DNA of 64,000 nt from Amycolatopsis roodepoortensis. GTDB taxonomy: Bacteria > Actinomycetota > Actinomycetes > Mycobacteriales > Pseudonocardiaceae. The notes beneath the pieces were generated by a model. The model searched no databases, was not told where the DNA came from, and was given only the letters and a program-made list of their open reading frames with translations. The position numbers were made by a program, and so were the translations under genes. The DNA is taken from NCBI RefSeq assembly GCF_014873915.1, contig NZ_JADBEJ010000005.1:2294001-2358000 (forward strand), in the 5' to 3' direction. Of the stretch, positions 38,100 through 46,493 are shown in pieces (position 1 is the first letter of the stretch; every line of letters begins with the position of its first letter).

Positions 38100-40724
38100 T
38101 CAGTCGCCGCCGTTGGTCCGGTGCCGGTCGTGGCCGTTGACGGGACGCTTTCCCGAGTCCTGGGACCCGAGCTGCTTCACGAGCGCGGCGGCACTGGCCG
38201 TGCCCGCTTGATGCTCCGCGAGCGCGCGGGCGAGCAGGTCGGCGAGGCCGGCGTCCGGCGGCGGCTCGTCCTCCGCGATCGCGCGGGCGTAGCTCTCCGG
38301 GAACGGCGTGATCGGACGCCAGGAGCCGGTGTCGGTCAGCGGGTCGAGCGCCGGCGGCATCCGCAACCGCGGCAGCCACGGATCCGCGACCTCTTCCTTG
38401 GCGGCCGGGCGGGGGCTTTCGCCCGTTCCGCTTCCCCGCGACGGCGCCGGGTCCTCCCGAGGCGGCGGCGCGAGCGGGACGGCGGGTTCGCTGTACTCGG
38501 CCAGAGACTGGTCCTGGCGGGCACGGCCGGTGTCGGCACGTTCTTCGGCGGCGGGTTCGGGGCGTAAGGGATCCGCGGCGCCGTCCGCGCGACGGCGGCC
38601 ACCGCCCTGCCCACCAGTGCTCGAGATCCCGAGCCGGTCCAGCACCGACTTCGCCGCCACGGAACCGTGTTCGGCGTCGTGCCTGGTCTTGCGCGAGGCC
38701 GGCGCCGAAGACCGGCGCGCCCGCTCTTCGGCCGCCCACTCGTCGCTCTCCCACAACGGCGCGGCGGTGCCCGGCGGACGCGGCGGCTGGGTCTCCGCCG
38801 TCACGCGCGGCCGTGGTTCGGCGGCGGGTTCGGGAGCGAGAAGCAGTTCCGGCAGGACGGTTTCCGACGCCGCCACGGGTGACGGCTCCTCGGCCCGGCG
38901 CCTCGTGCCCGGAGCGCGGGTTTCCGGCCGGGCGATCGCCGGTTCGGGCGCGACGGTCTCGCGCGCCGCGGGCTCCTCCTGACGACGGCGGCGCACGGGT
39001 TCCGGTTCCGGACGAGACACCGGTTCGGAACGCCACGCCGGTTCGGTGCGCGACACCGGCTCTGGGCGCGACACCGGTTCCTGGTGCGACACCGGCTCTG
39101 GGCGCGACACCGGTTCATGGTGCGACACCGGCTCTGGGCGCGGCGCGGGTTCCGGCTTCGGCGGCGGCATCAGTTTCGGCGCGACGGGTTCGGCCTTGGT
39201 CTCGCCCCTCGTCGGCGCCTTGGCTTTCTTCGGCACCCGACGACGCCAGTCACTATCGGACGCCGCCGCTTCCCGGGCGGGCTCGGGGCGGGACGGCGGC
39301 TTCAGCACCGGCGCCTCGCTCTTTTCCGCGACCGGTGTCGCGGCGGGCTTCACCGAGCGCGGCGGCACGGCGGCGCGCGGAGGTTCGGCCGGCGTGGATT
39401 CCGCATGCCTGCTCTGACGCGCGGGCTGCGACGGCTCACGGCGAACCGGCGGCTCGGCCGCGGCCCGCTTCGGGGGCGCCACGTCGATCGGCGGGATCGG
39501 CGGGATCACCGCGGTCACCTCGGCCGGTTCCGGCGCGGGAGCGGTCACCGCGGCGGCGGACGGCCGCGTGGCGACTGCCCGCAGCACGTCGTCGAGGTCG
39601 ACGGCGGCGTTCTCGGCCGCGCCGAATTCGCCGACCAGGACGTTGCACGCCTGCCTGCGCGCGCGGGCGTGCAGATGTTCGGCCGCACGCGAACGGTGCA
39701 GGCAGCCGATGGCCTCCTCGGCGCGGCCGAGCCGTTCCTCGATCTGCGCGAGTTCCAGCCACAGCCGTGCCGTGACGGCATGCAGGTTGTGGTCCTCGGC
39801 TCCGGCGACCGCCTCACGGACGAGCATTCCCGCGGCTTCTCCTGATCCCGCGGGCAACAGGACACGAGTGGCCACCGCCAGCCGCAGCCACGCGGCGGGC
39901 GCGATCCCGGCGGCACGGACGGGCGCGTCGAGGATCGGCTGCGCGACCTCCAGCGCCATCTCCGTGTCGCCCCGGTCCAGCAACGTGCAGACGAGTTGCA
40001 GGATCAGCCGGATCCGGACGAGACCTCCGTCGTCTTCGGGGTTTCCGAGCTTTTCGAGCATGCCCAGCCCGGTCCGCGCGGCGTCGGCGGCCGATGTCAG
40101 GTCACCGTGCCGCCGGCGGTGCGCCGACACCCCGACCCGCAGCAGCGCGCGGATCAGCAATTGGGAATCCGCCGTCATCGAGCCGTCGCCGAGCACGAGC
40201 TTGTCCGCTTCGGCGAGCACCCGGTCCAGTTCCGCCTTGCGGCCGAACTGCGCCAAGCAGCCCACGAGGTGACACAGCGCCTCGGCCCGGTGCGACGGCG
40301 AAACCGCCGGATCCGCCAGCAACGGACGCAGCACGGCCAGGCCCGTCAGCGGGATGCCCACGCTGCGCGCGCAGACCGCCAGGTCGATCCTCAACCGGGC
40401 GGCGATGTCGCCGTAGCCCGCGTGTTCCGCGGCGCGCAGGGCGGCCACCGCCCGGCCGACCGTCCGGGGACGGCCTCCCAGCCGGACCCGGGCGCTCACC
40501 ACCAGGCTCTCCGCGCGGATCCACTGTTCGTCTGCACCGGCGGCCTCGGCGAGCGCGGCCGCGCGCTCCCCGAGGACCAGTGCGAGCTCGGGCGCCCTCA
40601 GGTGCAGGGCGTCCGCGCGTTCGATCAACCTGCCGACAGCGGACAGGGTTCCCCCGGTGGCAGCCGTCCGCCCGCCCACCATGGTGGTGGGCAAGCCCGG
40701 CCGTTTGCGCTTGCTGGCTTCCAC
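38100..40724 (-). CDS. TPR-like protein with long disordered Pro/Glu/Arg tail
   Basis: The protein has 874 residues and no recognised name. Residues about 25-380 are Ala/Leu/Arg-rich helical repeats of TPR type (ALHLRAPELALVLGERAAAL, AEALCHLVGCLAQFGRKAEL). From about 400 to 800 the chain is low complexity and probably disordered, with hexapeptide runs of PEPVSR/PEPVSH around DNA 39000-39150. The C-terminus (WLPRLRMPPALDPLTD onward) looks folded again. It lies 16 bp after ettA, so they share a transcript. I do not recall it at this place in mycobacteria. It could be a scaffold or signalling adaptor; no enzyme motif is seen. Confidence 0.85.
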   Translation of the reverse strand: MEASKRKRPGLPTTMVGGRTAATGGTLSAVGRLIERADALHLRAPELALVLGERAAALAEAAGADEQWIRAESLVVSARVRLGGRPRTVGRAVAALRAAEHAGYGDIAARLRIDLAVCARSVGIPLTGLAVLRPLLADPAVSPSHRAEALCHLVGCLAQFGRKAELDRVLAEADKLVLGDGSMTADSQLLIRALLRVGVSAHRRRHGDLTSAADAARTGLGMLEKLGNPEDDGGLVRIRLILQLVCTLLDRGDTEMALEVAQPILDAPVRAAGIAPAAWLRLAVATRVLLPAGSGEAAGMLVREAVAGAEDHNLHAVTARLWLELAQIEERLGRAEEAIGCLHRSRAAEHLHARARRQACNVLVGEFGAAENAAVDLDDVLRAVATRPSAAAVTAPAPEPAEVTAVIPPIPPIDVAPPKRAAAEPPVRREPSQPARQSRHAESTPAEPPRAAVPPRSVKPAATPVAEKSEAPVLKPPSRPEPAREAAASDSDWRRRVPKKAKAPTRGETKAEPVAPKLMPPPKPEPAPRPEPVSHHEPVSRPEPVSHQEPVSRPEPVSRTEPAWRSEPVSRPEPEPVRRRRQEEPAARETVAPEPAIARPETRAPGTRRRAEEPSPVAASETVLPELLLAPEPAAEPRPRVTAETQPPRPPGTAAPLWESDEWAAEERARRSSAPASRKTRHDAEHGSVAAKSVLDRLGISSTGGQGGGRRRADGAADPLRPEPAAEERADTGRARQDQSLAEYSEPAVPLAPPPREDPAPSRGSGTGESPRPAAKEEVADPWLPRLRMPPALDPLTDTGSWRPITPFPESYARAIAEDEPPPDAGLADLLARALAEHQAGTASAAALVKQLGSQDSGKRPVNGHDRHRTNGGD

Positions 40725-40740
40725 GGGGAACCCCCGGCCC

Positions 40741-42417
40741 TCAGTCGCGGGTCAGCTTGCGATGGGTGACGCGGTGCGGACGAGCCGCCTCGGCACCGAG
40801 ACGTTCGACCTTGTTCTTCTCGTAGCCCTCGAAGTTACCCTCGAACCAGAACCATTGCGAGGGGTTCTCGTCCGTGCCTTCCCAGGCGAGGATGTGCGTC
40901 GCGACCCGGTCGAGGAACCACCGGTCGTGCGAGATGACCACGGCGCAGCCGGGGAACTGCTCGAGAGCGTTCTCCAGCGAGCCGAGGGTCTCGACGTCCA
41001 GGTCGTTCGTCGGCTCGTCGAGCAGGATCAGGTTCCCGCCCTGCTTGAGGGTCAGCGCCAGGTTCAGCCGGTTGCGCTCACCGCCGGAAAGCACGCCCGC
41101 CGGCTTCTGCTGGTCCGGCCCCTTGAAACCGAACGCGCTGACGTAGGCACGCGAGGGCATTTCGGTCTGCCCGACGTGGATGTAGTCCAGCTTGTCCGAA
41201 ACCACCTCCCATACCGTCTTCTTCGGGTCGATCCCGCCACGGTTCTGGTCCACATAGGACAGTTTGACCGTCTCGCCGATCTTGACCCGGCCGTCGTCCG
41301 GCTCCTCGAGCCCGACGATCGTCTTGAACAGGGTCGTCTTGCCGACACCGTTCGGCCCGATCACGCCGACGATGCCGTTGCGCGGCAGGTCGAACGACAG
41401 GCCATCGATCAGCACGCGGTCGTCGAAACCCTTGCGCAGCTTCTCGACCTCGACGACCACGCTGCCCAGCCGGGGCCCCGGCGGGATCTGGATCTCTTCG
41501 AAGTCGAGCTTGCGGTGCTTGTCCGCCTCAGCGGCCATCTCCTCGTAGCGGTCGAGCCGGGACCGCGACTTGGTCTGGCGCGCCTTGGCGTTGGACCGGA
41601 CCCATTCGAGTTCGGACTTCAGCCGCTTGGCGAGCTTGGCGTCCTTCTTGCCCTGGACCTCGAGGCGCTCGCGCTTCTTCTCCAGGTACGTGGAGTAGTT
41701 GCCCTCGTAGCCGACGACGCGGCCGCGGTCGAGCTCCATGATCCACTCGGCGACGTTGTCCAGGAAGTACCGGTCGTGGGTGACGGCCAGGACGGCGCCG
41801 GCGTAGTTCGCGAGGAACTGTTCCAGCCACAGCACGCTTTCGGCGTCCAGATGGTTGGTGGGCTCGTCGAGGAGCAGCAGGTCGGGCGCGGACAGGAGCA
41901 GCTTGCACAGCGCGACCCGGCGGCGCTCACCACCGGAGAGGTGGGTGACCGGCTCGTCCGGCGGTGGGCAGCGAAGCGCGTCCATGGCCTGCTCGACCGT
42001 GGAGTCGATCTCCCACGCGTCGGCGTGGTCGAGCTCCTCCTGAAGCTTGCCCATCTCCTCCATCAGCTCGTCGCTGTAGTCGGTCGCCATGAGCTCGGCG
42101 ACCTCGTTGAAGCGGTTGAGCTTGACCTTGATGTCGCCAAGGCCTTCTTCGACGTTTTCGCGGACGGTCTTTTCCTCGTTGAGCTCCGGCTCCTGCATGA
42201 GGATGCCGACGCTGGCGCCAGGCTGGAGGAAGGCTTCGCCGTTGCTGGCCTGCTCGATCCCCGCCATGATCTTCAGAACGGTGGACTTACCCGCGCCGTT
42301 CGGCCCCACCACGCCGATCTTGGCGCCGGGGTAGAACGCGGTGCTGACGTCGTCGAGGATGACCTTGTCCCCGACGGTCTTGCGCACCTTCTTCATGGTG
42401 TAGATGAACTCGGCCAT
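40741..42417 (-). CDS. ettA: Energy-dependent translational throttle protein EttA (ABC-F)
   Basis: ABC-F ATPase that binds the ribosomal E site and gates the first elongation step according to energy charge. The protein has 558 residues. There are two ABC domains: Walker A GPNGAGKST and GPNGVGKTT, signatures LSGGERRRVALCK and LSGGERNRLNLAL, and Walker B LLLLDEPTNHLD and LILLDEPTNDLD. The linker between them is rich in Lys/Arg/Glu. It begins MAEFIYTMKKVRKTVGDKVI, typical of EttA, and matches Rv2477c in place. The SSB-like gene lies 96 bp upstream on the same strand. Confidence 0.96.
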   Translation of the reverse strand: MAEFIYTMKKVRKTVGDKVILDDVSTAFYPGAKIGVVGPNGAGKSTVLKIMAGIEQASNGEAFLQPGASVGILMQEPELNEEKTVRENVEEGLGDIKVKLNRFNEVAELMATDYSDELMEEMGKLQEELDHADAWEIDSTVEQAMDALRCPPPDEPVTHLSGGERRRVALCKLLLSAPDLLLLDEPTNHLDAESVLWLEQFLANYAGAVLAVTHDRYFLDNVAEWIMELDRGRVVGYEGNYSTYLEKKRERLEVQGKKDAKLAKRLKSELEWVRSNAKARQTKSRSRLDRYEEMAAEADKHRKLDFEEIQIPPGPRLGSVVVEVEKLRKGFDDRVLIDGLSFDLPRNGIVGVIGPNGVGKTTLFKTIVGLEEPDDGRVKIGETVKLSYVDQNRGGIDPKKTVWEVVSDKLDYIHVGQTEMPSRAYVSAFGFKGPDQQKPAGVLSGGERNRLNLALTLKQGGNLILLDEPTNDLDVETLGSLENALEQFPGCAVVISHDRWFLDRVATHILAWEGTDENPSQWFWFEGNFEGYEKNKVERLGAEAARPHRVTHRKLTRD

Positions 42418-42513
42418 GCAAACGATCGTAGAGCGAGGCGATCGCGGCCTTGACGGCGGTCACCACCGAGCTACCGACAGTCAGCCCGATATCACTGAGC
42501 GAGCACCGGAACC

Positions 42514-42969
42514 TCACCCCACGGGCGCCTCCTCCAGCGCGGTGACCATGGGATTCCCGGCGGACGGCGGCAGCGGCGGGATCGCCCTGGGCCGATCCCG
42601 CCCGATCCGGTGGATCTCGGCCGAGCAGCGCGCGAGGTTGGGCCCGATGGAGAAGGCCTCAAGCTCAGGTAGACCCAGAGGTGCCGGGATCTCCTCCGCG
42701 GTCTCGGCGCCGCGCAGGCGCCCGGCCACGATCACCGGGTCGCCCTTGCTCAGGCAGGAGAACGCCGCCATCGCCAGCTTGCGCCAGCACGTGACCTTGA
42801 CCGCGAGCTGGCGGCCCTCACCCCACTCCCCTCTTTCCTTGTCGTACCGGCGTTCGACACTCCGCAAGCCGAACGACACGACGTCGTGCCCGTGCACCCG
42901 CTCCGGATGGTGGATCGGTTCGCTGGTCAGGTTGCCGATCATGGTCACCCACGTTTCGCCCATCGCCAT
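42514..42969 (-). CDS. Single-stranded DNA-binding protein paralogue (SsbB-like)
   Basis: The protein has 151 residues from ATG 42969; GTG 42972 and ATG 42963 are alternatives. The OB-fold core is WVTMIGNLTSEPIHH, VVSFGLRSVERRYD, VTCWRKLAMAAFSCLSKGDPVIVAGRL, the SSB pattern. The C-terminus ends PPSAGNPMVTALEEAPVG, without the acidic DDDIPF-type tip of housekeeping SSB, so it probably does not recruit the standard repair partners. It matches Rv2478c by place. Two perfect DnaA-box sequences lie 98-136 bp upstream of the start, suggesting link to replication or competence-like DNA uptake; this is inference. Confidence 0.88.
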   Translation of the reverse strand: MAMGETWVTMIGNLTSEPIHHPERVHGHDVVSFGLRSVERRYDKERGEWGEGRQLAVKVTCWRKLAMAAFSCLSKGDPVIVAGRLRGAETAEEIPAPLGLPELEAFSIGPNLARCSAEIHRIGRDRPRAIPPLPPSAGNPMVTALEEAPVG

Positions 42970-43066
42970 CACACTCGCCCTTCTCCTCGTTCCGGGGCTC
43001 TCCCGGCGTTTCCCTTGATCACAGATTGCCTCGGATCGAAGGGCGGAAAGGGACACGAGCGGAATC

Positions 43067-43105
43067 TGTGGACAACTCCGGCCGATGTGGGCTTCCTGTG
43101 GACAA
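43067..43105. promoter_or_regulatory. Two direct DnaA-box sequences upstream of the SSB paralogue
   Basis: TGTGGACAA at 43067-43075 and 43097-43105 (complement TTGTCCACA, the actinobacterial DnaA consensus) are 30 bp apart in the same orientation, each followed by CTC. They occupy the gap between two leftward genes. Confidence 0.55.
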
Positions 43106-43148
43106 CTCGGGCTGAACGGCCGGCGTGGGCGCGGAGATGTGGTAGGCC

Positions 43149-43691
43149 CTACCGGTCGGGTGTCAGGTCGTACGTCATGTAGTCGAGGATCAGGTGGTCG
43201 CCTTTGACTTCGACGAAGAGCGAGAGTGGTGGCGGCGGGTTCCGCAGGTACGCGACCGCGGCCTCGGTGAACCGGACCTTGCCCTTGCCGAGCTGGGTGA
43301 TGCCCTTGGGTTCTTCGAGCGTGGCGAGCCATTCTGCGTGCCCCGGGTCCACCACAGCGGTGTACGTCCTCGCGGCACGGCCCGATGACCGTTCGACCGA
43401 ACGCAAGATGTCGGCGTAACGAGCGTGGTCGAGAACGGCGCGGACGGCCGCGTCGCACGTCGGCAACCCGACGGCCACCTGGGCGTTCCCGTAGTAGTTG
43501 CCCTGCGGCACCCGGGCGTAGGCGAGCCACACCCCTCCGGCCGTCCCGATGGCATGGCCGACGGGCAAGCCGCCCGACGCCCCGTCATCGACGCACACGT
43601 ACACGATCTTTTCGCGACCGTCGTGTTCCGTTTTGAGGAAGAGGTTCCGTTGCTCCAGAAGCTTGCGGACGGCTGCTCCGACGTCTGCCAC
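43149..43691 (-). CDS. Hypothetical protein, unrecognised
   Basis: The protein has 180 residues from GTG 43691, chosen because GGGGAG lies six bases upstream; a TTG-start frame reaches 43781. It is soluble, with no signal or membrane segment. It contains VRKLLEQRNLFLKTEH, VYVCVDDGASGGLPVGHAIG, ARVPQGNYYGNAQVAVGLPT and a C-terminal HLILDYMTYDL. I know no family or catalytic motif for it. It lies 93 bp before the copper protein's stop, on the same strand. Confidence 0.72.
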   Translation of the reverse strand: MADVGAAVRKLLEQRNLFLKTEHDGREKIVYVCVDDGASGGLPVGHAIGTAGGVWLAYARVPQGNYYGNAQVAVGLPTCDAAVRAVLDHARYADILRSVERSSGRAARTYTAVVDPGHAEWLATLEEPKGITQLGKGKVRFTEAAVAYLRNPPPPLSLFVEVKGDHLILDYMTYDLTPDR

Positions 43692-43784
43692 TGCGGTCTC
43701 CCCACGATGCTGAACCTGACACTGGGCTCCAGGTTTCCACCGCCGAGGGCGCCGCGACTCCGGCTGTCCTGTTGCGGTCAAACG

Positions 43785-45812
43785 CTACGAGCCGGAATCC
43801 TGCCCCCGCCCCTGATCCGCGAGTTTCTTCAGCATCGCGTTGTAGGCGTTCAAATCCGCGTCACCGGACGCCTCCTCACGGCGGTCCCGGCGCCGCGCCT
43901 CACGCTCGTCCTGCCGCGCCCACTGCACCAGCAGCGCGACGAGCACCAGCAGCACCGGCAGCTCACCGGACGCCCACGCGATCCCGCCGCCGAGCCGCTG
44001 GTCGGTCAGGAGATCGGTGACCCACGGCAGTTTCAGCCCGCGGTAGAAGTCCTGCCCGAGCACGGTCTGCATGCTCATCAAGGCGATCCCGAAGAAAGCG
44101 TGGAACGGCATGGCGGCGAACATCATCCCCAGCCGTCCCAGCGGCGGGAGCCGTCGCGGCGCCGGGTCGACCCCGATCACCGGCCAGTAGAAGACGTACC
44201 CGGCGAGCAGGAAGTGCGCGTTCATCGCCAGATGCGCCCAGTGGTAGTTCAGCGCCGAATCGAACAGGCCCGAGAAGTACAGGCCGTAGAAGGAACCGAC
44301 GAACAGCAGAAGCGCGACGATCGGATGAGTCAGGAACCGCGAAAGAGGCGAGTGCACGAAGGCGAGCAGCCATTCACGCGGCCCGGGCGGGGCGTCCTTG
44401 CCTGCCGTGGGCAGCGCGCGCAGCGCCAGCGTCACGGGCCCGCCGAGCACGAACAGCACCGGCGCCACCATGGACAGCAACATGTGGTTGCCCATGTGCA
44501 CGCTGAACATCGCGGGCGCGTACCGGCCGATACCGGACGACGTCGCGATCAGCAGTACGAAACAACCCGCGAGCCACGCGATCGTCCGGCCGGTGGCCCA
44601 GGTGTCGCCGCGGCGCCGCAACCGCCGGACCCCGGCGAGGTACAGCCCGGCGAGAACGAGCGCGAGGGTGCCGTAGACGAGGTCGAACCGCCAATCCGTG
44701 AGCAGCCGGAAGACGGTCGGCGGACCGTAGAGGTCGTATCCGATCAGCAGTTCCGTCGTCGACGGCTGGGTCAGCGATTCCTGCGGCGGCGGGGTCTTCG
44801 CGAGACCGGTGGCGATGCCGATCGTGACGAACATGATCAGCACCTCGACCGCGGCGAGCCGCAGCAGCTGGCCACCGCCGGCGCCGTTCACCAGCCCGGC
44901 GACGCCTTTCTGCCGTTGCTGATGACCGAAGACACCGAGCAGCAGCAACGCGACGACCTTCGCGACCACCAGCAGGCCGTAGTCGGTGGTGAACAGGTCG
45001 GCGATCCTGATCCGCACCAGCGCGTTCACGATGCCGGAGACCGCCATCACGATCCAGCAGACCAGCGCGAGCTTGGAGAACCGCGTGGCGGCGAGCTTGA
45101 GGTTCTCGCCGCGGCGCCAGCCGAGCGCCAGCAGCGCGACCAGGCCGCCGACCCACAACGCGGCGGCGACCAGGTGGTACAGCAGGCTGTTGGTCGCCAT
45201 GTCGTGCGAGCCGCCGCTCGCGGAGTGCCCGGTGACCGCGACCGGGACCAGGCCGCCGACGGACAGGAAGAAGACCACCGTCGTCCAGCCCCAGGTCAGC
45301 GCGAGACGGCAGCCGAGCGCGACGAGCAGCGCGATCAACGCGGTGAACAGCCAGGCCTTCGGCTGCTCGATGGCGTCGACGAGGTCGACCAGCACCTGCG
45401 GCGAGAGCACCTCGGTGAACGGGCGGCCCGCGCCGTCGGCCGCGGAGAAGAAGATCGACGCGGTGGCCGCGAAGAACCAGACCCACGCCGCGACGCCGGC
45501 GACGCGGATGGCCGCGTAACCGTCGGCGGCGAGCGTGCCGGACTTCTGCGGCGGGACGAGGAACGCGGCAAGCAGCAGCGAACCCACGCACAGCACCGAA
45601 GCCGCCTCGGCCAGCACCCGGACGACGGTGATGCCGTAGCGGGTCACCAGGCCCGGGTCCGGGAGTCCGGCGATGACGTAACCGGCGCCACCGGTCAGCG
45701 CGACCAGGCCGACGGCCACCACCGCGGCCAGGAGCGCCCCGATCGACACCAGCGGCAGGACACCGGCCTTCCGTGCGGGTGGGGCCGGTTTCGTCTCGGG
45801 GTCTGAAGGCAC
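43785..45812 (-). CDS. Fused CopD-CtaG-type membrane protein (copper resistance / cytochrome oxidase assembly)
   Basis: The protein has 675 residues from GTG 45812, with at least a dozen predicted membrane segments. The N-terminal half has CopD-like features including HSASGGSHDMATNSLLYHLVAAALWVGG (quoted as SHDMATNSLLYHL). The C-terminal half is CtaG/caa3-type: MFSVHMGNHMLLSMVAPVL, HWAHLAMNAHFLLAGYVFYW and FHAFFGIALMSM, with many His/Met candidates for copper. It ends in an Arg/Glu-rich cytoplasmic tail. It probably moves copper for oxidase assembly, like mycobacterial Rv0102-type fusions. TACCCT six bases before the GTG suggests a leaderless mRNA. Confidence 0.9.
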   Translation of the reverse strand: MPSDPETKPAPPARKAGVLPLVSIGALLAAVVAVGLVALTGGAGYVIAGLPDPGLVTRYGITVVRVLAEAASVLCVGSLLLAAFLVPPQKSGTLAADGYAAIRVAGVAAWVWFFAATASIFFSAADGAGRPFTEVLSPQVLVDLVDAIEQPKAWLFTALIALLVALGCRLALTWGWTTVVFFLSVGGLVPVAVTGHSASGGSHDMATNSLLYHLVAAALWVGGLVALLALGWRRGENLKLAATRFSKLALVCWIVMAVSGIVNALVRIRIADLFTTDYGLLVVAKVVALLLLGVFGHQQRQKGVAGLVNGAGGGQLLRLAAVEVLIMFVTIGIATGLAKTPPPQESLTQPSTTELLIGYDLYGPPTVFRLLTDWRFDLVYGTLALVLAGLYLAGVRRLRRRGDTWATGRTIAWLAGCFVLLIATSSGIGRYAPAMFSVHMGNHMLLSMVAPVLFVLGGPVTLALRALPTAGKDAPPGPREWLLAFVHSPLSRFLTHPIVALLLFVGSFYGLYFSGLFDSALNYHWAHLAMNAHFLLAGYVFYWPVIGVDPAPRRLPPLGRLGMMFAAMPFHAFFGIALMSMQTVLGQDFYRGLKLPWVTDLLTDQRLGGGIAWASGELPVLLVLVALLVQWARQDEREARRRDRREEASGDADLNAYNAMLKKLADQGRGQDSGS

Positions 45813-45854
45813 GTCACGAGGGTATGCCGAACGCGCAACCGGCAAGATGGCGGC

Positions 45855-46493
45855 GTGCGGATCATCCTGCTGAGGCATGCCGAGTCGCTCGGCAACGTCG
45901 ACGAGCTCGCCTACACCCGGATCCCCGACCACGCCCTGCCGCTGACCGACGCCGGTCGTGAACAGGCGAAGCTGGCGGGCCCGGAGCTCAAGGAGGTCCT
46001 CGGCGGCCGTCGGACGGCGGTCTACGTCAGCCCCTATCTGCGGACGCGGGAAACGTTGCGGCTGCTGGACATCCGGGACACCTGCGAGCGGATCGTGCCG
46101 GAGCCGAGGCTGCGGGAACAGGACTGGGGCAACCTCCAGGACCCGCTGGAGCAGGAGGTCCAGAAACAACGCCGCCACGAGTTCGGGCACTTCTTCTACC
46201 GGCTCCCGTTCGGCGAGTCCGGGGCGGACGTCGACGACCGGGTCGCGGCGTTTCTCAGCGAACTGGCGGCGTGCGGCGAAGATCACCCCGAAACCGTGCT
46301 GGTCGTCTCACACGGGCTCACCATCCGCTTGCTGTGCCGTCGGCTCTTCGGCTGGAGCATCGAGCTGTTCGAGTCCCTGTCCAACCCGAAGACCTGCGAG
46401 TACCGCGTCGTGGAGCGGGTGGACGGCAAATGGGCGCTGGACCGTCCGTTCCTCCAGTGGCGGGACTCACCCGACGGGGAGACGCAGGACTGA
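45855..46493 (+). CDS. Histidine phosphatase family protein
   Basis: The protein has 212 residues from GTG 45855. The catalytic RHG-type motif is IILLRHAESLGN (phosphohistidine at His8), with LPLTDAGREQAKLAGPEL, TAVYVSPYLRTRET, Glu-containing LREQDWGN, and a second catalytic His in VVSHGLTIRLL. It acts on a phosphomonoester; the target is unknown. It is divergent from the copper protein by 42 bp, and its end overlaps the convergent kinase gene by 27 bp. CAAGAT six bases before the GTG may make it leaderless. Confidence 0.92.
   Translation: MRIILLRHAESLGNVDELAYTRIPDHALPLTDAGREQAKLAGPELKEVLGGRRTAVYVSPYLRTRETLRLLDIRDTCERIVPEPRLREQDWGNLQDPLEQEVQKQRRHEFGHFFYRLPFGESGADVDDRVAAFLSELAACGEDHPETVLVVSHGLTIRLLCRRLFGWSIELFESLSNPKTCEYRVVERVDGKWALDRPFLQWRDSPDGETQD

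Noticed and set aside
43425..45806. 793-codon plus frame opposite the CtaG/CopD gene
   Set aside because: Arg/Gln/His-rich antisense shadow; the minus frame has clear membrane segments and CtaG motifs.
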